A stretch of 64,000 bases of DNA from positions 46,900-110,899 of the forward strand of contig JADZFR010000006.1 of the NCBI GenBank assembly GCA_020849795.1. Reading direction: 5' to 3'. Under the pieces are notes generated by a model. It did not search any database and was not told the origin of the DNA. It saw only the letters and a program-made list of their open reading frames with translations. Made by a program: the position numbers and the translations under genes. Of the stretch, positions 18,964-27,440 are shown one piece after another; position 1 is the stretch's first letter; each line of letters starts with the position of its first letter. The stretch is from Planctomycetota bacterium. Its GTDB lineage: Bacteria > Planctomycetota > UBA8742 > UBA2392.

Positions 18964-19380
18964 CTACATCATCGGCAGCACGACCCAGAACAGGATCGAC
19001 CCCAGCCCGGCCAGAATCAGCACGGCCACCAGGACGATCCATAGCACGCTCTGGCGTTTGTCGGCTTGCTTGTGTTCTTCGTACTCGGCCGAGTAATCGC
19101 CGACCTGCATTCTGCCTGGCGCCCAGCTTTCCTTCTCGAAGTCTCCGCCGTAGGCCTCGCTGGCAGCCACGATCTCGCTGAGATTGGTGATGCCCGAGGC
19201 ACTGATGATCTTGCCATGCAGCGGGATGGCCAGTTGCGGCGGCGGGCCCTTCTTCTTGTGCAGAAAGGGGTCGTCAATCGTCCCGCGGCACACCAGGCAA
19301 AGCCACGGCTGCTCAAGCCGGTTCTCCGGCACAGCCTGCAAGCGCTGGCAGAAAGGGCAGATGACGTCAATCTTGGCCAT
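18964..19380 (-). CDS. Small zinc-ribbon membrane protein, paralogue of its neighbour
   Basis: 138 residues. Zinc ribbon C8, C11, C28, C31, exactly the spacing of the 17231-18775 product. After it comes PPPQLAIPLHGKI..SG, also shared. A linker leads to one C-terminal helix (about 113-135) with almost nothing after it. So this is a minimal version of the neighbour without the repeat domain. A -10 box TAGAAT lies 9 nt before the ATG. It may be a regulator or partner of the larger paralogue; function unknown. Confidence 0.82.
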   Translation of the reverse strand: MAKIDVICPFCQRLQAVPENRLEQPWLCLVCRGTIDDPFLHKKKGPPPQLAIPLHGKIISASGITNLSEIVAASEAYGGDFEKESWAPGRMQVGDYSAEYEEHKQADKRQSVLWIVLVAVLILAGLGSILFWVVLPMM

Positions 19381-19389
19381 GGCGCGCCA

Positions 19390-19395
19390 ATTCTA
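19390..19395 (-). promoter_or_regulatory. Predicted -10 box of the 18964-19380 gene (likely leaderless)
   Basis: On the minus strand TAGAAT is followed by 9 nt (TGGCGCGCC) and the ATG. No Shine-Dalgarno fits between. Confidence 0.45.
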
Positions 19396-19432
19396 GTCCC
19401 GTGTGCCGCACAGGGAATGGAGTATCCGCCGC

Positions 19433-20707
19433 CTACTTTGCCGGGGCCGCAGGCTTGGCCGGCGGCGGGTACGGGTCAGCCGAGGCCTGCTCAATGGTGC
19501 GCGGCAGCACGTACAGGGGGCGTGAACGGGCCAGCAGCACCGCGTCGCCCTTGGCGGGCACGCGCAGCGGAACATTGCGCTGCCGCAGGTCCGGCATCTC
19601 GTTGCCGTTGGCGTCAAAGAAGCGCAACTCAACCAGGTGGTCGCCCTCGGGCAGTTTGGCAAGCATCAGATGTGTTTCGCCGGGCAGCAGCACGTTGCCG
19701 CGGGTGTCAGCTTCAGCGTTGGCCAACAGGCCCGCGATCAGCAGCACCGCGCCGACGCCGGCGGTGATGGCGCCGGCGGTCTTGTTGCCGCTTTTGTACA
19801 GCACGCGGCCAACGTGCATCGCCGAGGCGCCGACTGCGATGCTGGCGGTCTTGGCGATGGCTTTGCCCTTGAGAATGTCATCCATGACGCGGCCGCCGCG
19901 GGTGATGGCCTGGAAGAAGGTGTCGCCGATCTTGTAGGCGCGGCCCAGGCTCTCGCCGTTGACCAGCACCTCGACCGAGCTCTCGCGATACTCGCCCTGG
20001 TTGATGACGCGAACGCTGCCGTGGTGCCCTTCGGCGGTGAAGAACGGCCCGACACCGAGTTCAAGCATCATTACGGTGTTGGCTTCTTTCTGGGCGTCCA
20101 TGGTGAACCATGGGCAGTTCGGGTCAAAGTTTGCGGGCTCTTTGGGCAGGCGCAGCATCTCGTCGAGCATCATCTTGGCGCCGCTTTCGTCGCCGCGGGC
20201 CAGGAATGCGCGAATGCGCATGATAAAGGTGGGCAGCCAGTCCGCGTCGTACTCGCCGATTTCCAGGTCACCAGTGTCGACGTACAGCGCGTTCTTGAAG
20301 CAGGCGATCGAGTTTTCGCGGTCGCCCATCATGAAATACAACATGCCCAGGTACCACGAGTTGAAGGCGCGCTCGTAGGGGTCGCCCATCCAGAACTTCA
20401 TGCGCTCGCTGAAAATCTTGGCGTCGCTGACGTTACCGCCCTCGCTGAGGTTCATCGTGTTCCACGACCGAAGATAATCGTCGCGGGCGCTTTTCCAGTA
20501 GCCCAGGCCCATCTTGGCGTGGGCCCGGAAGTTCAGGATCAGCGTCTTGTCGCGGTCGGGAAACTGGGTGATGTCGCGGGTATCGGTCATCACCTTCTGG
20601 TATCCGCCTTCAATCATGGCTTGGCGGGCGTCATAGACAGAACTGCAGCCCGCGCCCAGCAACAGCGCGGCCAGCAGCACCAGAATCAATGGGTTGCGCA
20701 ACTTCAT
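19433..20707 (-). CDS. COG3014-like lipoprotein with TPR-type N-terminal region
   Basis: 424 residues from the ATG at 20707. Lipoprotein signal with lipobox LGAGC (C21). The first half is helical (GYWKSARDDYLRSWN, YLGMLYFMMGDRENSIACFK), TPR-like. The second half has a small domain with GRVMDDILKGKAIAKTAS, a hydrophobic stretch (about 298-325), and a beta-rich end (LLPGETHLMLAKLPEGDHLV). This order matches COG3014 lipoproteins, which in proteobacteria are often encoded beside LpoB; the LpoB-like gene is indeed immediately upstream (66 nt). Probably an outer-membrane lipoprotein in cell-wall assembly; that role is inferred. Confidence 0.75.
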   Translation of the reverse strand: MKLRNPLILVLLAALLLGAGCSSVYDARQAMIEGGYQKVMTDTRDITQFPDRDKTLILNFRAHAKMGLGYWKSARDDYLRSWNTMNLSEGGNVSDAKIFSERMKFWMGDPYERAFNSWYLGMLYFMMGDRENSIACFKNALYVDTGDLEIGEYDADWLPTFIMRIRAFLARGDESGAKMMLDEMLRLPKEPANFDPNCPWFTMDAQKEANTVMMLELGVGPFFTAEGHHGSVRVINQGEYRESSVEVLVNGESLGRAYKIGDTFFQAITRGGRVMDDILKGKAIAKTASIAVGASAMHVGRVLYKSGNKTAGAITAGVGAVLLIAGLLANAEADTRGNVLLPGETHLMLAKLPEGDHLVELRFFDANGNEMPDLRQRNVPLRVPAKGDAVLLARSRPLYVLPRTIEQASADPYPPPAKPAAPAK

Positions 20708-20773
20708 GGTGAACACCGTCCCGGCCCCGGGAAGCAACGCGGGGGCCGCGGTGGCGGCCCCCCAGAGAATTGC

Positions 20774-21397
20774 TTAGCGGTAAACCGCGTTCGTGTCGGA
20801 CACGCGGCGGATGTCGCGGCTGCTCTTGAAAATCAGCTCGCTGGTTTCGGTGTCAATGAACTCGTACGAGTACTTGACGGTGTCGTCGCTGGTCTCGCCG
20901 TCGGTAACGGACAGCGAGGTGAACTTGGCGCGCAGGAAGTAGTCGGCGCCCAGCTTGGTGCGGCGGCCGGTGCGGTCGGTGTACTCGCCCGACTCTTTCT
21001 CAATCTTCTCGCGCTCAACTTCACTGAGCACTTCCGACTCACGGATCACAAAGCGCATCTGGTCGCGCGTGAACACCTCGTTCAGGGCGGTCAGCAGGTC
21101 TTCCTGGAAGTACTCGGTGATTTCAGGAAAGCGCGTGTTGTTGGTGGGCGTGATCAGCGCGACGATCGGCGGCTCTTTGTAGTCGGCCTTGAAGTTCTCG
21201 ATCAGCTTCTGGCGCTTCACTTCTTTCACGATGTAGGCCGTGACTTCCTTGGCGTCGGCGGCGTACGGGCCGCTGTGTTCGACACCCTCTTCGTCGTCTT
21301 CCACGTCAACCTTGGTGGACTGGCGGCACCCGGTGCCATAGCCGCTGGCCAAGGCAACAAACCCGATCATCATCAGAATCGTCAGAAAGCTGCGCAT
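20774..21397 (-). CDS. LpoB-like lipoprotein (penicillin-binding-protein activator family)
   Basis: 207 residues. The ATG at 21397 is chosen because AAGGA lies 7 nt upstream; an ATG at 21403 abuts that site. The signal ends at a weak lipobox (GTGC, C24). The mature part shows the LpoB pattern: PPIVALITPTNNTRFPEIT, then FQEDLLTALNEVFTRDQMRFV, then GADYFLRAKFTSL, YSYEFIDTETSELIFKSSRD. LpoB stimulates the wall synthase PBP1b in enteric bacteria; no PBP gene is in this window. First gene of a pair with the COG3014-like lipoprotein. Confidence 0.8.
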   Translation of the reverse strand: MRSFLTILMMIGFVALASGYGTGCRQSTKVDVEDDEEGVEHSGPYAADAKEVTAYIVKEVKRQKLIENFKADYKEPPIVALITPTNNTRFPEITEYFQEDLLTALNEVFTRDQMRFVIRESEVLSEVEREKIEKESGEYTDRTGRRTKLGADYFLRAKFTSLSVTDGETSDDTVKYSYEFIDTETSELIFKSSRDIRRVSDTNAVYR

Positions 21398-21525
21398 GTT
21401 CATTTCCTTAGGTAAGAGGGCCCCTGCTGAGCGCCTGATAGGGTAGCCTTGCGCGTTTCCAGTGCAAGCGCATCTATGCATGTGCAGTCTGGACTTGCAG
21501 CACACAATGCAGTCTAGTCGCGCGC

Positions 21526-22551
21526 ATGGAACCGGACTTCAAGCAACTCACGAACGAGCAACTCACAGTGCCTGAGTCCGCCGCCGGGCAGCGCCTTGAC
21601 CGCTATCTTGCCGCCGAGTGGCCGCACTATTCGCGCACGCTGCTGGCGTCGCTGATCAAAGATGGACACGTCGCCGTCGCCGGGCTTGCCGCCAGCAAGG
21701 TCAAGCCCTCGCTCAAGCTTGAGCCCGGCATGCAGGTCACCGTCGAACGGCCGACCATGGCCGAGCTTGAACTGACGCCCGAAGACATTCCGCTGGACGT
21801 GCTGTTTGAAGACGATGCCATCATTGTCATCAACAAGCCGCCTGATCTGGCTGTGCACCCGCCCAAGGCGGGGCGCGGCGGCACACTGGCAAACGCATTG
21901 ATGTTCCATGTGGGCAGGCTGTCGCGGCCTGACCCGGTTCGGCCTGGCATCGTGCACCGTTTGGATGCTGACACCAGCGGCGTGATTGTGTGCGCAAAGG
22001 ATGAAAGCGCGCACTTTCTGCTGGCGAAGCAATTTGAACAACGCACCGTTGAGAAAGAGTACCTGGCGATTGTGCGCGGCCGCATGAAGCAGGACAGCGG
22101 CGTCATAGAGTTCGCCATCGGGCGCCATCCTGACCACTACGAAATGCAGCGCGTACACGCCGAGGGCAAGCCCGCCACCACCGAGTGGCAGGTGCTGGAG
22201 ACCTTCAAGCGCTTCAGCTATCTGCGCCTCAAGCCGCGCACCGGCCGCACACACCAGTTGCGTGTGCACCTGTCGGCGATTAATCACCCGATTGTCGGCG
22301 ACCGGCTTTACTCGCGTAAACCGCCGCTGACGGCCAGCGAGGTCCACGGCCGCGCGCCTGAAGCCGGCGAAACGCCGCTGATCGCGCGGCAGGCCTTGCA
22401 CGCGGTAAAGCTGTCATTCGACCACCCGCGCACGGGCGAGCGCATGACCTTTGAGGCGCCGATGCCGCAGGACATGCTGCGCACGCTAGAGGCTTTGCGC
22501 GCCGGCCCGCGCGGGCCCAAATCTGGCGAAGAAGCGGAAGACATTGAGTAA
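21526..22551 (+). CDS. rluD: Pseudouridine synthase, RluA/RluD family
   Basis: Isomerises uridines in 23S rRNA (RluD acts in helix 69). 341 residues. An N-terminal S4 RNA-binding domain (about 17-75) precedes the catalytic domain, with HRLDADTSG (144-152, catalytic D147) and the late motif LKPRTGRTHQLRVHLSAINH. FEDDAIIVINKPPDLAVHP is also typical. It diverges from the LpoB-like gene. The RluD rather than RluC assignment rests on the S4 domain and overall pattern and is not certain. Confidence 0.92.
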   Translation: MEPDFKQLTNEQLTVPESAAGQRLDRYLAAEWPHYSRTLLASLIKDGHVAVAGLAASKVKPSLKLEPGMQVTVERPTMAELELTPEDIPLDVLFEDDAIIVINKPPDLAVHPPKAGRGGTLANALMFHVGRLSRPDPVRPGIVHRLDADTSGVIVCAKDESAHFLLAKQFEQRTVEKEYLAIVRGRMKQDSGVIEFAIGRHPDHYEMQRVHAEGKPATTEWQVLETFKRFSYLRLKPRTGRTHQLRVHLSAINHPIVGDRLYSRKPPLTASEVHGRAPEAGETPLIARQALHAVKLSFDHPRTGERMTFEAPMPQDMLRTLEALRAGPRGPKSGEEAEDIE

Positions 22552-22742
22552 CAGTAATTTACATCCGTGTCCAATTCTGACTTACGGCAGTCCCGGGCCA
22601 GTTTGCGGTTATGGGCGTAACCCGTTATCTATGAAAAGGTTGCGTATTGCACTGAGCGCATGCCGATGATTGGCACGACTGACGCTCTACCGCGCACAGG
22701 AGTGCTCGGAATTCAAAACCAACAAACGACAGGAGTTACGCC

Positions 22743-22886
22743 ATGAAGAAGTTCGCTCTGCTTGCCCTGGTTCTTGCTTTCGGTGGTCTGATGCTCGCTG
22801 GTTGCCCGGACAACAAGGCTTCCAACGCCAAGCCCAGCAACACGCCCGCCAGCAACGCGCCGGCCGGCAACGCCGCCAACGGCTAA
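22743..22886 (+). CDS. 47-residue lipoprotein of unknown function
   Basis: Starts MKKFALLALVLAFGG, with lipobox LMLAGC (C21), leaving a mature part of only 27 residues rich in Asn, Ala, Pro, Ser and Lys. AGGAG sits 8 nt before the ATG. A strong rho-independent terminator begins 23 nt after the stop, so this is a single-gene unit, probably well expressed. Such tiny lipoproteins are easily missed; role unknown, possibly structural in the outer membrane. Confidence 0.8.
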   Translation: MKKFALLALVLAFGGLMLAGCPDNKASNAKPSNTPASNAPAGNAANG

Positions 22887-22908
22887 GCTGGACCTTACGC
22901 AAAACGAT

Positions 22909-22940
22909 CCGGGAGGCTTGCCTCCCGGTTTCGTTTTTTC
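22909..22940 (+). terminator. Rho-independent terminator
   Basis: CCGGGAGG (22909-22916), loop CTTG, CCTCCCGG (22921-22928), then TTTCGTTTTTTC. A strong intrinsic terminator for the 47-residue lipoprotein gene. Confidence 0.92.
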
Positions 22941-22999
22941 CCCGTGAGACAACCAGCCCGCCGGCGACTATCCCCACACTGACGACCTTTGGAGAAGAC

Positions 23000-24055
23000 A
23001 TGAACTGGATGCGCTTGATTGTCGCCGCGGCTGTAGTCGGACTGATGGTTCCGTTCGCCGTGGCGCAGGACGCAAAGAAACCGGACCGCAAGACGGAATC
23101 CAAGCCCGACGGCAAGTCCGCTGACGGCAAAGACGGCAAAGAAGCCAATGCCGACCGCGGCGACGCCAAGGCTGAGGCCCTGCTCAAGCGCGCATATACG
23201 CGCGTCCACAGCGCCGAAGCCGACGGCCTGAAGAAGCTCATGTCAGCTGCCAGCATTGAAATTGACATCAGCGCGTTCGGCGCCGGCAAGCAGGCGTTCG
23301 ATGGCGAACTGTGGTGGAAGAGCGGCGCACCCGCAATCTGGAAGGCCTTGGATTCGGGCGAAGAAGGCGGCAACCCGATGCTGGGCATGATCGTCCCGAT
23401 CGCCAAGCAGGTGTTTGAGCCGTACCTGGCGTACGTGACCGGCTTTGAGGCCTGGGACGTGCGCTTCAAGACCGCCAGCTTCAAGCTGCTTGTGCCCGCC
23501 AAAGACGAAAAGGCCGAGAAGGACGCCAAGAAGGAAGACCCGAAGGCTGAAAAAGTCGACACGATCGAGGTCACCTACGGCGACAAGCGCGTCGAGACCT
23601 TCAACGTCTCCAAGAACATGGTGCTCAGCTTCACCAAGGACACCGTGATCGGCATGGCCGAGCAGGAACAGAAGGCCAAGATCACCTTTACGTTCGAGTA
23701 CGAAGACCTGGGCAAGAAGCTGCGGCCCAAGAAGGTCACGGGCGACACCGAGATCGAAATGCCCGAGATTCCCGGCGAAAACGATCCCAAGAACCCGGGC
23801 GCGCCACGCGCCGGCGGCGGCAAAGACACCCTCTCCGGCAGCATCACCGTCGAGAAGTGGGGCAAAGCCGGCGACCACGACATTGCCATTGAGCTCAAGG
23901 GCGCGGTCAGCCTCAAGAGCCTGGGCGCCGAGTTTCCGGCGGCGTTCAAGATCACGGACCCGAAGATCAACGACGCAGTGAAAGACGAAGACTTCCCCAA
24001 GGGTGAAGGCACCGCGCCGGAAGGCGCCGCCCCGGGCGAAGACGACGAGTTCTAG
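23000..24055 (+). CDS. Secreted Lys/Glu-rich protein of unknown function
   Basis: 351 residues from the ATG at 23000 (GGAG 5 nt upstream); the frame upstream overlaps the small lipoprotein and the terminator and is not coding. Signal peptide (LIVAAAVVGLMVPFAVAQ, cut after AQ). A Lys/Asp-rich linker (about 24-55) leads to a beta-rich domain with strands such as AFDGELWWKSG, FKTASFKLLVPAKD and DTIEVTYGDKRVETFNVS. The C-terminus is acidic. No domain recognised. It lies alone between two hairpins. Confidence 0.8.
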   Translation: MNWMRLIVAAAVVGLMVPFAVAQDAKKPDRKTESKPDGKSADGKDGKEANADRGDAKAEALLKRAYTRVHSAEADGLKKLMSAASIEIDISAFGAGKQAFDGELWWKSGAPAIWKALDSGEEGGNPMLGMIVPIAKQVFEPYLAYVTGFEAWDVRFKTASFKLLVPAKDEKAEKDAKKEDPKAEKVDTIEVTYGDKRVETFNVSKNMVLSFTKDTVIGMAEQEQKAKITFTFEYEDLGKKLRPKKVTGDTEIEMPEIPGENDPKNPGAPRAGGGKDTLSGSITVEKWGKAGDHDIAIELKGAVSLKSLGAEFPAAFKITDPKINDAVKDEDFPKGEGTAPEGAAPGEDDEF

Positions 24056-24085
24056 CCCGCGACCCCACGCGTGGGCGGAACAAGC

Positions 24086-24114
24086 GGGGACCGACACCTT
24101 GGGGGCCGGTCCCC
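24086..24114 (+). terminator. Probable terminator hairpin
   Basis: GGGGACCG (24086-24093) pairs with CGGTCCCC (24107-24114) over a 13-nt loop, 30 nt after the stop of the secreted protein. No T-run follows. Confidence 0.45.
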
Positions 24115-24135
24115 GTAGCATTTAAGTGGTTGTCA

Positions 24136-24234
24136 GTTGTCGGTTGCCAGTTGTCAGCCGAAAGCAGTTCTTCGTGCCTTGGTGACCTTGTGTGAACCGC
24201 ATTTGTCTGTTCACGGAAGACCGACAACCGACAA

Positions 24235-24235
<1 letters not shown>
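24136..24235. repeat. GTTGTCGGTTG inverted repeat
   Basis: GTTGTCGGTTG (24136-24146) and its exact complement CAACCGACAAC (24225-24235), with partial extra copies (GTTGTCAGTTGTCGG) beside the left arm. The right arm ends at the ruvB stop. It resembles dispersed intergenic repeats rather than a terminator. Confidence 0.5.
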
Positions 24236-25221
<986 letters not shown>

Positions 25222-25236
25222 GGAACGGCAGGGCAT

Positions 25237-25322
25237 TGAACCACACAGAACACACAGCGCACAGAGTACAGCATTGCCTGCTTGTCGGCCCCTCTGTGCT
25301 GTCTGTGGTCTCCGTGGTGAAA
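25237..25322. repeat. ACCACACAGAACACACAG-type imperfect inverted repeat
   Basis: The left arm 25237-25266 (TGAACCACACAGAACACACA and following) and the right arm 25291-25322 (CTCTGTGCTGTCTGTGGTCT and following) are imperfectly complementary, about three quarters of positions. It fills the ruvB-panC gap. The wording is like the dispersed CTCTGTG..GTGGT repeats of many GC-rich bacteria. Confidence 0.55.
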
Positions 25323-25337
25323 ACGTAGTGCCGGTGG

Positions 25338-26171
25338 TTACGGCGTCAGGATCACATTGTCGATCAGTCTTGTGCTGCCGACGAAGGCCGCGATGGCGCA
25401 CAGGGCCGGCTTGTTTACTGCTTCCAGCGCGCCCAGGTCGTCAGCCGCCAGAATCTCGACGTAATCGACCTTTTCGACGTTGCCCTCAAGTTCTGCCCAG
25501 CAGGCGCGCTTGAGCGTGGCAACGTCGGTTTCGCCGGCTGCAAGCCCGGTTTCGGCGGCTTGCAAGGCGCGGTACAGGCTCAGGGCGCGCTGGCGGTCGC
25601 GCGGGTCGAGATAGCGATTGCGGCTGGACATCGCCAGGCCGTCGGGCTCGCGCACGGTGGGGCAAGTCATGACCTCAAGCGGCAGGTCCAGGTCGCGCGC
25701 CATGCGCGTGAGCACGATCGCCTGCTGCGCGTCTTTCTGGCCAAAGTAGGCGCGGGTCGGCGCGACGATGTTGAACAGCTTGGCCACGACGGTGCACACG
25801 CCGCGAAAGTGATTCGGGCGTGACCGGCCGCACAGCCTGTCGGTCAGGCCTTCCACATTGACCCACGTGGTAAACCCCGCCGGGTACATCATCGCGCTGT
25901 TGGGTGTGAACACGGCGGCTGCGCCTTCGCGTTCGCACAGCTCAAGGTCGGCCTCCAGTGTGCGCGGGTACTTGTGCAGGTCTTCGCCCGGGCCGAACTG
26001 CGTCGGGTTGACGAACACGCTGACCACCGTGGTGTCGTTTTCATCCACGCTGCGGCGGATCAATGCCGCGTGGCCGTCGTGCAGGGCGCCCATCGTCGGC
26101 ACGAAGCCCAAGCTGCCGGGTACACCTTTGCGGTAGCTGCGCACGGCGTCAATGCTGGTGAGTTGTTCCAT
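25338..26171 (-). CDS. panC: Pantothenate synthetase PanC
   Basis: Condenses pantoate with beta-alanine using ATP, the last step to vitamin B5. 277 residues, normal. Motifs: [17 protein letters not shown] (HIGH-like), [47 protein letters not shown] and the KMSKS-like MSSRNRYL. It diverges from panD, which supplies its beta-alanine, so the pair makes one pathway from a shared 147-nt control region. A TTGGCT-17-TAGCCT promoter ends 6 nt before the ATG. Confidence 0.97.
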   Translation of the reverse strand: MEQLTSIDAVRSYRKGVPGSLGFVPTMGALHDGHAALIRRSVDENDTTVVSVFVNPTQFGPGEDLHKYPRTLEADLELCEREGAAAVFTPNSAMMYPAGFTTWVNVEGLTDRLCGRSRPNHFRGVCTVVAKLFNIVAPTRAYFGQKDAQQAIVLTRMARDLDLPLEVMTCPTVREPDGLAMSSRNRYLDPRDRQRALSLYRALQAAETGLAAGETDVATLKRACWAELEGNVEKVDYVEILAADDLGALEAVNKPALCAIAAFVGSTRLIDNVILTP

Positions 26172-26177
26172 GCCGCG

Positions 26178-26206
26178 AGGCTAGTCAGCGCAGGTGGGCA
26201 AGCCAA
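26178..26206 (-). promoter_or_regulatory. Predicted panC promoter (likely leaderless)
   Basis: On the minus strand TTGGCT (26206-26201), 17-nt spacer, TAGCCT (26183-26178), then 6 nt to the panC ATG at 26171. There is no room for a ribosome-binding site. Confidence 0.55.
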
Positions 26207-26318
26207 GGGCCCGCACGGCAATACGAAAGCCGCCGCCGGCGTTAAGCCGGCAGGTGTCGATCCGTTGACGCTTTGGCGCCGCTGCCATAGATTCATGGGG
26301 CTGAACGGGAGAAACGCA

Positions 26319-26678
26319 GTGCAGATCGAGATGTTCATCGGGAAGTTGCACAAGGCAACGGTCACGCAGTGCGACCTGCAGTACCAGGGCAGCGTGACGA
26401 TCGACGCGGACCTGCTGGTGGCGGCGGGTATTCTGCCGTACCAGCGCGTGGACATTTACAACATCAACAACGGCAACCGCTTTTCCACTTACACGCTGCC
26501 CGGCAAGAGCGGCAGCAAAGTCATCGGAATCAATGGTGCGGCGGCGCGGCTTTGCAACATCGGCGACCGCGTGATCATCGTGGCGTTCGGCACGTTTGAG
26601 CGCAACGAGATCAAGGACCACCAGCCCAAGGTCGTCCTGCTGAACGAGAAAAACGAAGTCATCGGCGAAGGGCACTGA
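26319..26678 (+). CDS. panD: Aspartate 1-decarboxylase PanD
   Basis: Pyruvoyl enzyme making beta-alanine from aspartate. The GTG at 26319 is the start: GGGAG lies 7 nt upstream, and it places the self-cleavage site exactly at Gly24-Ser25 (YQGS), as in E. coli; the internal ATG (26331) would shift it. 119 residues. [37 protein letters not shown] and VIIVAFGTF follow the family. It overlaps rph by one base (TGATG). Confidence 0.96.
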   Translation: MQIEMFIGKLHKATVTQCDLQYQGSVTIDADLLVAAGILPYQRVDIYNINNGNRFSTYTLPGKSGSKVIGINGAAARLCNIGDRVIIVAFGTFERNEIKDHQPKVVLLNEKNEVIGEGH

Positions 26679-27418
26679 TGCCCCGCCACGACGACCGCGA
26701 GCCGGCACAGCTTCGGCCCATCAAATTTTCGCGCTGGTTCACCATGCACGCGCCGGGCAGCGTGCTGGTCGAGTGCGGCCGCACCCGCGTGCTGTGCACG
26801 GTGATGGTCGAAGATTCCGTGCCACCCTGGCTGCGCAGCTCCAACGCCCGCAAACCCGAAGCTGAGCGTGAAGGCTGGCTGACCGCCGAGTACGCGATGC
26901 TGCCCAGCAGCACCCACACCCGCAAACAGCGCGACAAGGGCGGCAAGGTCGATGGCCGCGGCGTCGAGATTCAGCGCCTGATCGGCCGCGCCATGCGCGC
27001 GATCATTGACCTGAAGCAGATTGGCGAACGCACGCTCTGGATTGACTGCGACGTACTGCAAGCCGACGGCGGCACGCGCTGCGCCAGTATCACCGGCGCG
27101 TATATGGCGCTGTGGGATTGCCTGCTGCGCATGAAAGACGAGGGAAAGCTGAAGTACTGGCCGCTGATTGACAGCGTGGCGGCCGTCAGCGTCGGCATTG
27201 TGGACGGCACCCCCGTGATTGACCTGGATTACACCGAAGACTTCGCCGCCCAGACCGATATGAACGTCGTGATGACCGGCAAGGGCCGTTTCATCGAAGT
27301 GCAGGGCACAGCCGAAGAGCACAGCTTTCCGCGCGAGCAATTGAACCAGCTGCTCGACCTTGCGACGCAAGGCATCACCGAGATCACCGCCCTGCAACGC
27401 GCGATCCTCGACGCCTGA
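26678..27418 (+). CDS. rph: Ribonuclease PH
   Basis: Phosphate-dependent 3' exonuclease that trims tRNA precursors. 246 residues, usual length. Signatures: [76 protein letters not shown] and [19 protein letters not shown]. The ATG overlaps the panD stop (TGATG), so it is translated with panD although the functions are unrelated. It ends facing secA. Confidence 0.97.
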   Translation: MPRHDDREPAQLRPIKFSRWFTMHAPGSVLVECGRTRVLCTVMVEDSVPPWLRSSNARKPEAEREGWLTAEYAMLPSSTHTRKQRDKGGKVDGRGVEIQRLIGRAMRAIIDLKQIGERTLWIDCDVLQADGGTRCASITGAYMALWDCLLRMKDEGKLKYWPLIDSVAAVSVGIVDGTPVIDLDYTEDFAAQTDMNVVMTGKGRFIEVQGTAEEHSFPREQLNQLLDLATQGITEITALQRAILDA

Positions 27419-27420
27419 GA

Positions 27421-27437
27421 ACAGGCAATTGGCCTGT
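27421..27437. terminator. Short hairpin between convergent rph and secA
   Basis: ACAGGC (27421-27426), loop AATTG, GCCTGT (27432-27437). Six pairs, no clear T-run; a weak bidirectional terminator at best. Confidence 0.35.
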
Positions 27438-27440
27438 CGT

